Of a stretch of 64,000 bases of DNA, positions 45,108 through 54,414 are shown one piece after another. The notes under the pieces are model-generated. The model had not been told where the DNA came from and did not search any database. It worked only from the letters and a program-made list of their open reading frames with translations. The first letter of the stretch is position 1, and every line of letters starts with the position of its first letter. The translations under genes were made by a program, and so were the position numbers. Origin of the DNA: Paraburkholderia podalyriae (GTDB lineage Bacteria > Pseudomonadota > Gammaproteobacteria > Burkholderiales > Burkholderiaceae); assembly GCF_014397785.1 (NCBI RefSeq), contig NZ_VZQQ01000010.1:206490-270489 (forward strand), in the 5' to 3' direction.

Positions 45108-46535
45108 ATGTCCTCGATCAACTACAGCGAAAAGATTCCGAACAACGTCAACCTCGCCGACGACCGCGCGCTGCAGCGCGCGCTCGAGCAATGGCAGCCG
45201 AACTTTCTGTCATGGTGGGGCGATATGGGCCCGGAAGGCTCGCACGGCTACGACGTGTATCTGCGTACCGCGGTCAGCGTCGACGCGGGCGGCTGGGCCC
45301 ACTTCGATTACGTGAAAATGCCGGAGTACCGCTGGGGCATTTTCCTCACGCCGGGCGAGCAGGATCGCAAGATCCACTTCGGCGAGCACAAGGGCGAAGC
45401 CGCGTGGCAGGACGTGCCCGGCGAGCATCGCGCGAACCTGCGTCGCATCATCGTTACGCAGGGCGATACGGAGCCGGCTTCGGTTGAGCAGCAGCGTCAT
45501 CTCGGCTCGACCGCGCCGTCGCTGTACGATCTGCGCAACCTGTTCCAGGTCAACGTCGAGGAGGGCCGTCATCTGTGGGCGATGGTGTATCTGCTGCATC
45601 GCTACTTCGGGCGCGACGGCCGGGAGGAAGCCGAAGCATTGCTCGGCCGTCGTTCGGGCGACGAAGACAATCCGCGCATTCTCGGCGCGTTCAACGAGAA
45701 AACGCCGGACTGGCTCGCGTTCTACATGTTCACGTACTTCACCGACCGCGACGGCAAGTTCCAGTTGTCGGCGCTCGCGGAGTCGGGCTTCGATCCGCTC
45801 GCGCGCACGACGAAGTTCATGCTGACCGAGGAAGCGCATCACATGTTCGTCGGCGAATCGGGCGTGTCGCGCGTGATCCAGCGCAGCGCTCAGGTGATGA
45901 ACGAGCTCGGCACCGACGATGCCGCGAAGATCCGCGCGGCCGGCGTGATCGATCTGCCGACCATCCAACGCTATCTGAACTTCCATTATTCGGTCACGAT
46001 CGACCTGTTCGGCGCCGATCATTCGTCGAACGCGGCGACGTTCTATAGCTCGGGTCTGAAGGGCCGCTACGAGGAAGGCAAGCGCGACGACGATCATCGC
46101 CTGAACGAGCATGGCTACAAGCTGCTCGACGTGAAGGACGGCAGGCTCGTCGAGCGCGAGGTGCCGATGCTCAACGCGATGAACGAAGTACTGCGCGACG
46201 ATTACATCAAGGACTCGGTCGCGGGCGTCGGCCGCTGGAACAAGGTGCTCGAGAAGGCCGGCATCGACTTTCGGATGACGGTGCCGCACAAGGCGTTCAA
46301 CCGGCAGATCGGCACGTTCGCGGGCACGCGGGTGTCGCCCGATGGCCGCGTGCTCAGCGAAGCCGAATGGGCCGCGAACGAAGCGAACTGGCTCGCGACG
46401 CCCGCAGACCGCGCGTTCGTCGCGTCGCTGATGGGCCGCGTCGCCGAGCCAGGCAAGTTCGCGAACTGGATCGCGCCGCCCGCGATGGGCGTGAACCGTC
46501 AGCCGGTCGATTTCGAATACGTGCGCTTCAACTGA
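45108..46535 (+). CDS. boxB: benzoyl-CoA 2,3-epoxidase, oxygenase subunit
   Basis: A 475-residue di-iron oxygenase subunit that, with electrons from BoxA, epoxidises benzoyl-CoA using O2. The carboxylate-histidine di-iron ligands are visible in LTEEAHHMFVGESGV near residue 245 and in the upstream glutamate-rich helix around NVEEGRHLWAMVYLLHRYFG (E and H at about 150-156). Full family length, starting MSSINYSEKIPNNVNLADDR; CCCAGGGA is a weak ribosome binding site. It lies 97 bases behind boxC and 57 before boxA. Confidence 0.96.
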   Translation: MSSINYSEKIPNNVNLADDRALQRALEQWQPNFLSWWGDMGPEGSHGYDVYLRTAVSVDAGGWAHFDYVKMPEYRWGIFLTPGEQDRKIHFGEHKGEAAWQDVPGEHRANLRRIIVTQGDTEPASVEQQRHLGSTAPSLYDLRNLFQVNVEEGRHLWAMVYLLHRYFGRDGREEAEALLGRRSGDEDNPRILGAFNEKTPDWLAFYMFTYFTDRDGKFQLSALAESGFDPLARTTKFMLTEEAHHMFVGESGVSRVIQRSAQVMNELGTDDAAKIRAAGVIDLPTIQRYLNFHYSVTIDLFGADHSSNAATFYSSGLKGRYEEGKRDDDHRLNEHGYKLLDVKDGRLVEREVPMLNAMNEVLRDDYIKDSVAGVGRWNKVLEKAGIDFRMTVPHKAFNRQIGTFAGTRVSPDGRVLSEAEWAANEANWLATPADRAFVASLMGRVAEPGKFANWIAPPAMGVNRQPVDFEYVRFN

Positions 46536-46592
46536 AGCAGGCGACGCACGAAAGGCACGCCGCGCGCGCCGTATTACCAGGAGGAGGAAGTC

Positions 46593-47831
46593 ATGAACGG
46601 CCCAGTATCGATCGAAGTCATGCGGCAGCATCTGATCGATCCGGAGATCTGCATTCGCTGCAATACCTGCGAAGAGACTTGTCCGATCGACGCGATCACG
46701 CACGACGACAACAACTACGTCGTGAAGGCCGAAGTCTGCAACGGCTGCATGGCCTGCGTGCCGCCGTGCCCGACCGGCGCGATCGACAACTGGCGCACGG
46801 TGCTGAAGGCCGACGCGTATTCGATCGACGAGCAGTTCAAGTGGGACGTGCTGCCGGAGCAGAACACGATGGCGGTGCCGGCGGAAGAAGCGGCGGCCGT
46901 TTGCGCTTCGGGCGACGCCTCCGCCGAGGCGGACGGCATCGAAGTCGACACCATGCGCGGCGCGGTCGTGCCGCCGTGGTCGGCCGCGAAGCCGTACGTG
47001 AATCTCTACACGCACCACGCGCCGACCACCGCGACGGTGGTCGGCAACTACCGGCTCACCGACGGCGCGACATCGAGCGACATCCATCACATCGTGCTCG
47101 ATTTCGGCTCGATGCCGTTTCCGGTGCTCGAAGGCCAGTCGATCGGCATTCTGCCGCCGGGAGTTGCCGCCGACGGCCGCGTGCATCACGCGCGCCAGTA
47201 CTCGGTGGCCAGTCCGCGCGACGGCGAGCGGCCCGGCTATAACAACGTGTCGCTGACGGTCAAGCGTGTGTCGCAGCAGCACGGCGACGCAATCGACGGC
47301 GTTTGCTCGAACTATTTGTGCGATCTGAAGAAGGGCGACGTGGTCAACGTGATCGGCCCGTTCGGCAGCACCTTCCTGATGCCCAATCATCCGAACTCGC
47401 ATCTTCTGATGATCTGCACGGGCACCGGTTCCGCGCCGATGCGCGCGATGACCGAGTATCGCCGGCGCAAGCGTCTGAAAGGCGCGACCGGCAAGCTGAT
47501 GCTGTTCTTCGGCGCGCGCACCCAGCAGGAGCTGCCGTACTTTGGACCGCTGACCAATCTGCCGAAGGATTTCATCGACACGACGCTCGCGTTTTCGCGC
47601 ACGCCGGGGCAGACGAAGCGCTACGTGCAGGACGCGATGCGTGAACGCGGCTCGGACGTCGCGAACCTGCTGAAGGACGACAACACCTATATCTACGTGT
47701 GCGGCCTCAAAGGCATGGAGGACGGCGTGCTGCAGGCGCTCAAGGACATCGGCGAGCAGCATCGGCTCGGTTGGGAAGCGTTGTGGGCGAAGCTGAAGCG
47801 CGAAGGGCGCTTGCATCTGGAGACGTACTGA
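46593..47831 (+). CDS. boxA: benzoyl-CoA 2,3-epoxidase, reductase subunit
   Basis: A 412-residue NADPH-dependent reductase delivering electrons to BoxB. The N-terminal 2[4Fe-4S] ferredoxin has [16 protein letters not shown] near residue 17 and [16 protein letters not shown] near 50. The C-terminal two-thirds is an FNR-type FAD/NADPH module with RQYSVASP near 205, [10 protein letters not shown] near 275 and [12 protein letters not shown] near 370. GGAGGAGGAA precedes the ATG. Last of the boxCBA operon; no terminator is evident before the next gene. Confidence 0.96.
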   Translation: MNGPVSIEVMRQHLIDPEICIRCNTCEETCPIDAITHDDNNYVVKAEVCNGCMACVPPCPTGAIDNWRTVLKADAYSIDEQFKWDVLPEQNTMAVPAEEAAAVCASGDASAEADGIEVDTMRGAVVPPWSAAKPYVNLYTHHAPTTATVVGNYRLTDGATSSDIHHIVLDFGSMPFPVLEGQSIGILPPGVAADGRVHHARQYSVASPRDGERPGYNNVSLTVKRVSQQHGDAIDGVCSNYLCDLKKGDVVNVIGPFGSTFLMPNHPNSHLLMICTGTGSAPMRAMTEYRRRKRLKGATGKLMLFFGARTQQELPYFGPLTNLPKDFIDTTLAFSRTPGQTKRYVQDAMRERGSDVANLLKDDNTYIYVCGLKGMEDGVLQALKDIGEQHRLGWEALWAKLKREGRLHLETY

Positions 47832-47977
47832 GCGGGCGCCGGCGCGGCCACGCGCGAAGCGCTTTGAAAATCGCGGATGGTTTGCTACAGTCGGCCCACG
47901 CAGCCGGCCGCGCGTCGGTATCGCCCGCCAAACGCGGCAGTCCGCGATCTGCGCAGCCACTGAGCCGGAGCCGTCCG

Positions 47978-48757
47978 ATGAAGCCGATTCGTTCACTCGC
48001 GATGATCGCGCTGTTGCAGGCCGCACTCGCGCATCCGGCGAGCGCCGACGATCTGGCGAAGATCAAGGCATCGGGCGTGTTCCGGATCGGCACCGAAGGC
48101 ACTTACGCACCGTTCACCTACCACGACGACGCGGGCAAGCTGACCGGCTTCGACGTCGAACTCGCCAGCGCGATCGCGCAGCGTCTCGGCGTCAGGCCGC
48201 AATTCATCGAAAGCAAATGGGACGGGCTGATCGCCGGTCTCGACGTCAATCGTTACGACGCGGTGATCAACGAGGTCGCGATCACCGACGATCGCAAGCT
48301 CAAATACGATTACTCGGACCCGTACATCACATCGCATGCGGTGCTGATCGTCGCGTCGGACAATACGACGATCAAATCTTTCGATGACCTGAAGGGCCGG
48401 AAATCGGCCAATACGCCGACCAGCAACGTCGGCAGGATCGCGGCGGCGCACGGTGCGCAGGTGATTCCGGCGCTGGGCTTCGACGAATCGATCGATCTGC
48501 TCATAGCGGGCCGCGTCGACGCGACCGTCAACGATTCATTGTCGTTTCTCGACTACAGGAAGCGCGAGCCCGACGCGAAGATCAAAGTCGTCGCGGTCGA
48601 TACGTCGCCTGACAGCAGCGACAAGTCGGCCGTACTGATGCGCAAGGGCAATCCGAAGCTGCGGGTGGCGATCGACGACGCGCTCGCCGGCATCAGAAAA
48701 GACGGTACTTATCAGCGCATTTCGCTGAAGTACTTCGGCCGGGACGTGTTTCATTGA
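47978..48757 (+). CDS. periplasmic amino-acid-type ABC substrate-binding protein
   Basis: A 259-residue family-3 solute-binding protein with signal peptide (SLAMIALLQAALAHPASA, cleaved near residue 23). It shows the family pattern FRIGTEGTYAPFTYHDDAGK, LTGFDVELASAIAQRLG and KWDGLIAGLDVNRYDAVINE, resembling cystine or polar-amino-acid binders. No permease or ATPase gene lies beside it, so it works with components encoded elsewhere or as an orphan. It lies 146 bases behind boxA; a role in aromatic uptake is possible but not supported by its family. Confidence 0.88.
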   Translation: MKPIRSLAMIALLQAALAHPASADDLAKIKASGVFRIGTEGTYAPFTYHDDAGKLTGFDVELASAIAQRLGVRPQFIESKWDGLIAGLDVNRYDAVINEVAITDDRKLKYDYSDPYITSHAVLIVASDNTTIKSFDDLKGRKSANTPTSNVGRIAAAHGAQVIPALGFDESIDLLIAGRVDATVNDSLSFLDYRKREPDAKIKVVAVDTSPDSSDKSAVLMRKGNPKLRVAIDDALAGIRKDGTYQRISLKYFGRDVFH

Positions 48758-48792
48758 ACGTCGGCCGACGCTGACGCGGATAAACCGACGTT

Positions 48793-48823
48793 AAAAAACA
48801 AGGGGCGTCGAAGCGCCCCTTGT
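48793..48823. terminator. bidirectional terminator between the binding-protein gene and leuA
   Basis: ACAAGGGGCG (48798-48807) pairs perfectly with CGCCCCTTGT (48814-48823) around TCGAAG. On the minus strand the stem is followed by TTTTTT, so it is the leuA terminator. In the plus direction the tail is T-poor (CTGTTG) and it would be weaker. Confidence 0.85.
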
Positions 48824-48885
48824 CTGTTGCCGTCAGCCCGACGAACCTGCGGCGCGCCGCAGGTTCAACGCGGCAGACCGCGGCC

Positions 48886-50592
48886 TTACACCGTCGCGTC
48901 GCTCAGCGCGGCGTCGAAGAAGCGCTGCTGGGCATCCGCGTTCACGCGTGCATAGGCGCGGTTGACACCGCTGATCACCGCGCGAATCGACGCGGTGATC
49001 AGGTTCGCATCGACACCGACGCCAAACGCGCTGCCGGCCACATCGGCGCCGGCCATTTCGGCGATTGCGATCGCGCGCGCATCGGCGCCCTGGGTGAGCG
49101 CGCGCTCCTCGTAGTGCTGGATGCGCACGGGCACGTCGAAAGCGTGCATCAGCGCGTCGAGCGGGCCGTTGCCGGCGCCGGTCAGCACGCGCGGCGTGCC
49201 GTTGATTTCGACGTTGAGCTTGATGTGCTCGCGGCCTTCATGCTCGGACAGGCTGTGGCTGATATAGCGGAGCGGCTCCGCCGTGCGCACGTATTCCTGC
49301 TGGAACAGTTCCCAGATCTGCGTGGGCGTGACTTCCTGGCCGCTCTGATCGGTGAAACGTTGCACGGCCGAGCTGAAGTCCACCTGCAGACGGCGCGGCA
49401 ACACGACGCCGTAGCTCTGCTCGAGCAGATACGCGATACCGCCTTTGCCCGACTGGCTGTTCACGCGAATCACGGAGTCGTAGGTACGGCCGAGGTCGCT
49501 CGGATCGATCGGCATGTACGGCACTTCCCAGATCGTGTCCGGCTTCTGCGCGGCGAAGCCCTTCCTGATCGCGTCCTGGTGGGAGCCCGAGAACGCGGTG
49601 AAGACCAGATCGCCGACATACGGATGACGCGGATGCACCGGCAACTGCGTGCATTCTTCGGCGGTGCGCGCGACTTCGTTGATGTTCGAGAAATCGAGTT
49701 CGGGATCGACGCCCTGCGTGTACAGATTCAACGCGAGCGTGACGAGGTCGACGTTGCCGGTGCGCTCGCCGTTGCCGAACAAGCAACCTTCGACGCGATC
49801 CGCGCCCGCCATCACCGCGAGCTCCGCGGCCGCGACGGCCGTGCCGCGGTCGTTATGCGGGTGGACGGAGACGATCAGCGAATCGCGGCGCGCGAGATTG
49901 CGGTGCATCCATTCGATCTGGTCCGCGTAGACGTTCGGCGTGGCCATTTCGACGGTGGCCGGCAGATTGACGATCGCCTTGTGCCCGGGCGTCGGTTGCC
50001 AGATGTCGAACACCGCGTCGCAGACTTCCTTCGCGAATTCGAGCTCGGTGCCGCTGAACACTTCCGGGCTGTACTGCAGCGTGAAGTGCGTTTGCGGCTG
50101 AGCGTCGGCGAGGCGTTTCATCGTGCGCGCGGCCTTCTGCGCGAGTTCGATCACGCCGCTCTTTTCGAGGCCGAACACGATCTTGCGGAATTCCGGCGCG
50201 GTCGCGTTGTACAGATGGACGATCGCGCGGGGGGCGCCGCGCAACGATTCGAAAGTACGCTCGATCAGATCGTCGCGCGCCTGCGTGAGCACTTCGATCG
50301 TCACGTCGTCGGGAATATGGCCGCCCTCGATCAGCTCGCGCACGAAGTTGAAATCGGTCTGCGACGCCGACGGAAACGCGACTTCGATTTCCTTGAAGCC
50401 GATCTGCACCAGCGTCTTGAACATGCGCATTTTGCGCTCGGCGTTCATCGGCTCGAACAGCGCCTGGTTGCCGTCGCGCAGATCGGTGCTCATCCAGATC
50501 GGCGCGCGCGTGATGGTGCGCGACGGCCACTGGCGATCCGTCAAATTGATCGGCTTGAACGAACGGTACTTGGTAGCAGGGTTTTTCAACAT
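48886..50592 (-). CDS. leuA: 2-isopropylmalate synthase
   Basis: A 568-residue LeuA (long type) that condenses acetyl-CoA with 2-oxoisovalerate, the first step of leucine synthesis. The HMGL-like catalytic domain (about 30-310) has [13 protein letters not shown] near 35 and [17 protein letters not shown] near 240 with the HxH metal ligands. The C-terminal regulatory LeuA dimer domain (about 430-565), where leucine binds, ends near [20 protein letters not shown]. The start may be ATG 50592, 50598 or 50601; none has a good ribosome binding site. A leucine-rich leader peptide lies upstream, pointing to attenuation. Confidence 0.96.
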   Translation of the reverse strand: MLKNPATKYRSFKPINLTDRQWPSRTITRAPIWMSTDLRDGNQALFEPMNAERKMRMFKTLVQIGFKEIEVAFPSASQTDFNFVRELIEGGHIPDDVTIEVLTQARDDLIERTFESLRGAPRAIVHLYNATAPEFRKIVFGLEKSGVIELAQKAARTMKRLADAQPQTHFTLQYSPEVFSGTELEFAKEVCDAVFDIWQPTPGHKAIVNLPATVEMATPNVYADQIEWMHRNLARRDSLIVSVHPHNDRGTAVAAAELAVMAGADRVEGCLFGNGERTGNVDLVTLALNLYTQGVDPELDFSNINEVARTAEECTQLPVHPRHPYVGDLVFTAFSGSHQDAIRKGFAAQKPDTIWEVPYMPIDPSDLGRTYDSVIRVNSQSGKGGIAYLLEQSYGVVLPRRLQVDFSSAVQRFTDQSGQEVTPTQIWELFQQEYVRTAEPLRYISHSLSEHEGREHIKLNVEINGTPRVLTGAGNGPLDALMHAFDVPVRIQHYEERALTQGADARAIAIAEMAGADVAGSAFGVGVDANLITASIRAVISGVNRAYARVNADAQQRFFDAALSDATV

Positions 50593-50717
50593 TTTCATCA
50601 TCCGGGGGAGAGACCGTGGAACGGGTGTCGACCGGACGACGAAAACGCGATACTGGGCCGCCGGTCGGAAACCGGGGCTGGGTCAGTTACTGGGGATTCA
50701 AGCGATGCTTCGGTGTT

Positions 50718-50804
50718 TCAGAGAGAAGCGGACGCGCGCAGCAGCAGACCTAGCCCGGTAGAGCGGGCTAGTAGTAGCGATAGGGTGGTCTGGGCGCGGT
50801 ACAT
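50718..50804 (-). CDS. leucine-rich leader peptide upstream of leuA (candidate leuL)
   Basis: A 28-codon ORF ending 126 bases before leuA. Nine of its 28 residues are Leu, in two clusters: LSLLL (CTA TCG CTA CTA CTA) and LGLLL (CTA GGT CTG CTG CTG). CTA is a rare leucine codon in this GC-rich DNA. CTAGCCCG and CGGGCTAG form a palindrome starting at the last CTA of the first cluster, so ribosome stalling there would open a hairpin. An in-frame ATG at 50822 could extend it by six residues. No good ribosome binding site is seen; TAATAT upstream may be its -10 box. Attenuation by leucyl-tRNA supply is inference. Confidence 0.6.
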   Translation of the reverse strand: MYRAQTTLSLLLARSTGLGLLLRASASL

Positions 50805-50927
50805 AGTGCGCAATGGGACCATATTATTGAGAGTGCGTCAAGGGCCGAGGTGGGATGGGCCGCGACATGCCCGGCTGCAGAAGCGGGCGAACGGCCCGGT
50901 CAGTGCCGCGACCCAGCCCCGCGTTGC

Positions 50928-51554
50928 TCATCCGCCGAACAAAAGCCGCAGCGTATCGTTGTTCACGATCACCGATACGCCTATCGCGAGCAGGATCAGC
51001 GGCAGCAGCGCCGAGCCGTACCGCCGGATCGGCGCGCCGAGCAACGGATGATCGACGAGCCATGCCGCGCCCGCGCACCACAGCCCGATCATGACGATGA
51101 ACACCAGCGAAACGAGCGCGTTCGCGGCAGCCGTATGGCTCGCGTACAGCGGCACGTAGACGGCGAGGTTGTCCGAGCCGTTGGCGATTGCGACGCTTGC
51201 GACGGTCCAGCTCGATGAACCGCGAATGGATGTCGGTGCGCTTGGGAGGCTGTCCTCGCCAGCCTCGCCAGGGTTGCGCTGCGCATGGCCGGGACCGAAG
51301 CGCTGCCATGCGTTGTGCAAGCCGACGACGATCGGCAGTAAGCCGAGCAGGCCCACATAACCGGCCGGCAGGCGCGTGAGCAAGGCCGCGAGCACGAGCG
51401 CCGCGGCGACGAGGATCAATGATCCCGCGTACTGCCCTGCGACCACGCTGCGCCGCTGGGCGCCCGCTTCGGTCAGAAAGCCGAGCAGCACGAACAGGTT
51501 GTCGATATTGGTCGCGGCGTAGGCGGCGATCGCGAGCAGGACGAGGCTGAGCAT
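50928..51554 (-). CDS. CadD-family transporter
   Basis: A 208-residue inner-membrane protein with five or six transmembrane helices starting MLSLVLLAIAAYAATNIDNL. NIDNL and the later NGSDNLAVYVPLY (about residue 120) are the repeated acidic motifs of CadD/LysE-type exporters, linked to cadmium resistance in Gram-positives; the true substrate is unknown. I chose ATG 51554 because the longer frame to 51686 adds a polar arginine-rich stretch not found in the family. It runs toward leuA but is probably separately expressed. Confidence 0.82.
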   Translation of the reverse strand: MLSLVLLAIAAYAATNIDNLFVLLGFLTEAGAQRRSVVAGQYAGSLILVAAALVLAALLTRLPAGYVGLLGLLPIVVGLHNAWQRFGPGHAQRNPGEAGEDSLPSAPTSIRGSSSWTVASVAIANGSDNLAVYVPLYASHTAAANALVSLVFIVMIGLWCAGAAWLVDHPLLGAPIRRYGSALLPLILLAIGVSVIVNNDTLRLLFGG

Positions 51555-51760
51555 GAAGAAGTCGGGGTCGATACTGGGGGGGAAGTCGCTTCGATTTCGC
51601 CGCGCAATGTGGCCAGTCAGGCGGACGATTGCGCCACCGACCGCGCGGCCGGTCAACACGATGCCGATGCGCCGCGTCAAGGTCAAGCGGCCGACAGCCG
51701 CGGAGCCGGGCGACGAGGCCGTAAGCTACAATGACCGACGCTTGGAACAACGGAACATCG

Positions 51761-52204
51761 ATGAATATTCGCATCCTCTCCATCGCCTGTATCGCGAGCG
51801 CCGCGACGCTGCTGGCCGCCTGCACGATCGTCACCCGCAACTCCAGCGCATGCGAGCAATTGATGCGCAGCAAGCTGGCCGAGGCGTCGTCGGGGGTATC
51901 GTCGGGGATGTCGTCGGATACGCTGCGGGTCACGCATCGCGGGGCCGCGATTCGCGGCTCGCGCGTCGTGGTGGAGGGGTCGATCGAACATCCGGTGAGC
52001 GCGTCCGAGGTGGCGGCTTCCGCGGCGCTTGTCCCGTCGGCGTCGGACGTCAAGGTGGCCGCGAAGCCGGCCCAGCCGAAGAAGCTCAGCACACCGGCCG
52101 CCGCCGAATGCACGTTCCACGGTGAAGAGCTGGACGTATTCCGCTGGCTCGCGCCGGCGAAGCTCGCCACGCCGGCCGCGCAACCGGCTAGCGCGGCCGG
52201 CTGA
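51761..52204 (+). CDS. small lipoprotein, unknown function
   Basis: A 147-residue protein with a lipoprotein signal (MNIRILSIACIASAATLLAAC; lipobox LLAAC). The mature part has a possible folded segment with paired cysteines (CEQLMRSKLA near 37 and ECTFHGEELDVFRWL near 120) joined by an Ala/Ser/Pro-rich linker. I do not recognise the family. ATG 51761 was chosen over 51731 because it begins the signal peptide and has GGAACA upstream. Divergent from the CadD-like gene. Confidence 0.65.
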   Translation: MNIRILSIACIASAATLLAACTIVTRNSSACEQLMRSKLAEASSGVSSGMSSDTLRVTHRGAAIRGSRVVVEGSIEHPVSASEVAASAALVPSASDVKVAAKPAQPKKLSTPAAAECTFHGEELDVFRWLAPAKLATPAAQPASAAG

Positions 52205-52251
52205 GTTCGCAACCGCGCCACGCGCGTCGCCGCGCATCCACCCGATCGACC

Positions 52252-53531
52252 TCAGAACGCGTAATACGGCCCCTGGCCGGCCGACGTATTGCGCGCCGCA
52301 ATCGCCGTGTAAATGCGTTTGCCGTAAAAGAACGGCAAGCCCCAGCCGAAGCCCTGACTCGAATTGCCGGCGAGATTGTCGAACGCGTTGTTCGTTGATG
52401 CGAACAGCGTGCTCGAATTGCCAATGTCGAACGACACCGTGCTCGACACGCCATCGACGCCGGTGATCGACGCGTTCGCCGACTGCGTCGAAGTCGGGCA
52501 GTACCAGAAGCCGCACAAGGGGAACTGCGTCGAGTGGAAGAAGAGGCCGTTCGAGCCGCTGTCGAGATAGCTCACCGCATAGGTCTGGCCGCCCGAGGCG
52601 GTCGTCACATAGCCGGTCGCCGCGTTCGCCTTGAGGACGTTCGTGCTCGTCAGCGTGTTGTTCGACTGGGTGCCGATGCCGAAGATCAGCGAGCCCGACG
52701 CGCCGGCCGCACCCGCATCGGCGACGGCCGGCAGGTCGATCACGACGCCGTTGTTGTCGAGCGGGAAGCTGCTGACCGGGTTGGTGACCTGCTGCGCAAG
52801 CGGTTGCGCGGTCGCGGCGCAGCCGCTCGTCGAGCAGCTGTAGTACCAGCGCGGCAACGCGGAATTCGAGCAGCCGCTGCCGCAGTCGACCGGGAACAGA
52901 CCCACGCCGAGAATGCCGTTCGCGTGCAGGCTCGACACCGTCAGCAGCGACGCGCCGGAGTTGGCGCAGTCGATGGGCGCGGCGGGCAGCGCGCGGTATC
53001 GGCGATCACCTGGATCGGAATCGATGATGCCTGTTGGCCGGCCATCCGCACGTCCGCGTTGCGCAGCGAGCCCCACGCGTAGCCGCTGCCGAACACCGCG
53101 CATTCGGCGCTCACGCCGCTGCCCGCGGCGATGGTCGGCAGCGCCAGGGTCGTCGGCAACGCGGAGGCGAGGATGCGCAGGCCGTTCGAGCCGGTGTCGA
53201 CCTGGATGTCGTCGATCGTCGCGCAGTTGCTGGTGCCGGCCTGGCAGACGGTGACGCTTGTCGTCAGCATGTTGCGCGTAATGCCGGGCGAGACGCCGAC
53301 CGTGACCGGCTGCACGTTGGGCGTGGTCGATTGCGGGACGTTCGCGCTCTGCGTGGTGTTCGACGCGCTCGTCGAACCGGTCGACGAGTTCGGCGTGCTC
53401 GCGGACGGCGTCGAGCCCGAGCCGGACGAGCCCGACGGGCTGGACGACGAACTGCCGCCTCCGCCGCCGCAGCCGACGAGGGCCGCGCAGACGACGACGA
53501 GCAGGGCATGGAAACGCAGGGCGGATTTCAT
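52252..53531 (-). pseudogene. DUF3443 lipoprotein gene interrupted by a frameshift
   Basis: Frame one, from ATG 53531, gives a lipoprotein signal (ALLVVVCAALVGCGG), a Ser/Gly linker and DUF3443 sequence (IQVDTGSNGLRILASAL, GSGYAWGSLRNADVRMAG, IPIQVIADTA). At about 53000-53015 the match moves to another frame (PIDCANSGASLL, ANGILGVGLFPVDCGSGC, DSGSNGLFFHS, GLPFFYGKRIYTAI) and ends at 52252. The total length is one base short of a multiple of three, so a single-base deletion or a sequencing error is the simplest reading. Surface-anchored protein, function unknown. Confidence 0.8.
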
Positions 53532-53599
53532 GGCGTGGCGGTCCGACGGATGGAACTCAGGCGTGAAGGGGGTGCGAGCGACGCGTGCGGGCGCACGCG

Positions 53600-54064
53600 T
53601 TACTGGATATCGTCGGCGGTGACGCCGGCGGGTAAAGCCGCCGGCAGCCACGCGCGTCCGACGTAGCCACGCATCGGTCCGCCCGACTCGACGATCACGT
53701 CCGGGCGCGTGACCCGCGACGCGTGCAGATTGCCGCTGCCGGCCGCCGCCGAGGCGCCCGTCTTGTACGAGTCGCCGTATTTGCCGAGCAGCGCGTGCAG
53801 ATCCGGCATCGTCGGTCCTTGCCATGAATAGGCGACGATCAGGCCGGCGCTGGTCGCATATTCGTTGACGGTCGTATTGCCGGCGTCGGTCCATGTGCGC
53901 TCGCGCAGTGCGCCATTGAGCAGCGTGCGCGGCGCGCTCGCGCCCGACACCGCCTGGCTCGGCATCGCGCCACCTAATTCGGCATGTGCGCCGACGCTCG
54001 CGCAGCACGCGACGACGGCGATCGCCGATGCGATCGCGGATGGATTGAGACGCGACTTGTACAT
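53600..54064 (-). CDS. DUF2844 secreted protein
   Basis: A 154-residue protein with a Sec signal peptide (AIASAIAVVACCASVGAHA, cleavage near residue 28), hence periplasmic or exported. The mature part contains TTVNEYATSAGLIVAYSWQG, PTMPDLHALLGKYG and the C-terminal GRAWLPAALPAGVTADDI, matching DUF2844. Members commonly sit just upstream of a DUF3443 gene, as here (68 bases). Function unknown; the pair presumably works together at the cell surface. Confidence 0.85.
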   Translation of the reverse strand: MYKSRLNPSAIASAIAVVACCASVGAHAELGGAMPSQAVSGASAPRTLLNGALRERTWTDAGNTTVNEYATSAGLIVAYSWQGPTMPDLHALLGKYGDSYKTGASAAAGSGNLHASRVTRPDVIVESGGPMRGYVGRAWLPAALPAGVTADDIQ

Positions 54065-54414
54065 GTGGCCTTCCTCGTTGGCGCCGGATTTTATTGAGAC
54101 AGATCGTTTAACCTAGCACCGGTTTTTGGTGTTCTTTGCAAACCGCTGCGGACACGGCCGCCCGCGGTCGCAAAAATGAGCCGCATGCAGTCCGGAAGCC
54201 CTTATTCGGCAGGCCTCCGGCGAGAACTTGGGAACACTCCCGATGTCAACTCGAAAGCGTTATTGAGTGTTAAATTTACCTCATAAGAAGGTAAATAGCA
54301 TAACGGGCGATTTGCGGGCAAACCCCAGTTTTTGCACACGCCTCGCCCGGACCGGTAAAATGTTGGGTTGATCCACGGAAACTTGCCGTGGCGTTGCGGA
54401 AGGATTCCCCGAAC
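54065..54414. other. AT-rich divergent control region of DUF2844 and bamC
   Basis: The 350-base gap holds no gene. An AT-rich patch (about 54250-54300) contains the perfect inverted repeat ATTTACC (54274-54280) / GGTAAAT (54290-54296). The bamC promoter follows, and CCACGG/CCGTGG (54373-54378, 54386-54391) forms a small hairpin in the bamC 5' leader. Confidence 0.55.
54332..54361 (+). promoter_or_regulatory. bamC promoter
   Basis: TTGCAC (54332-54337), an 18-base spacer and TAAAAT (54356-54361) form a good sigma-70 promoter. The start would be near 54368, giving a 47-base leader to bamC. Confidence 0.65.

Noticed and set aside
45210..48026. Very long minus-strand open frame (938 codons) opposite boxB/boxA
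   Set aside because: It is antisense to three clearly conserved genes, is dominated by Arg, His and Asp as expected for the complement of GC-rich coding sequence, and has no family motif.
48820..51051. 743-codon plus-strand open frame opposite leuA
   Set aside because: Same antisense composition pattern; leuA on the other strand has full-length conserved domains.
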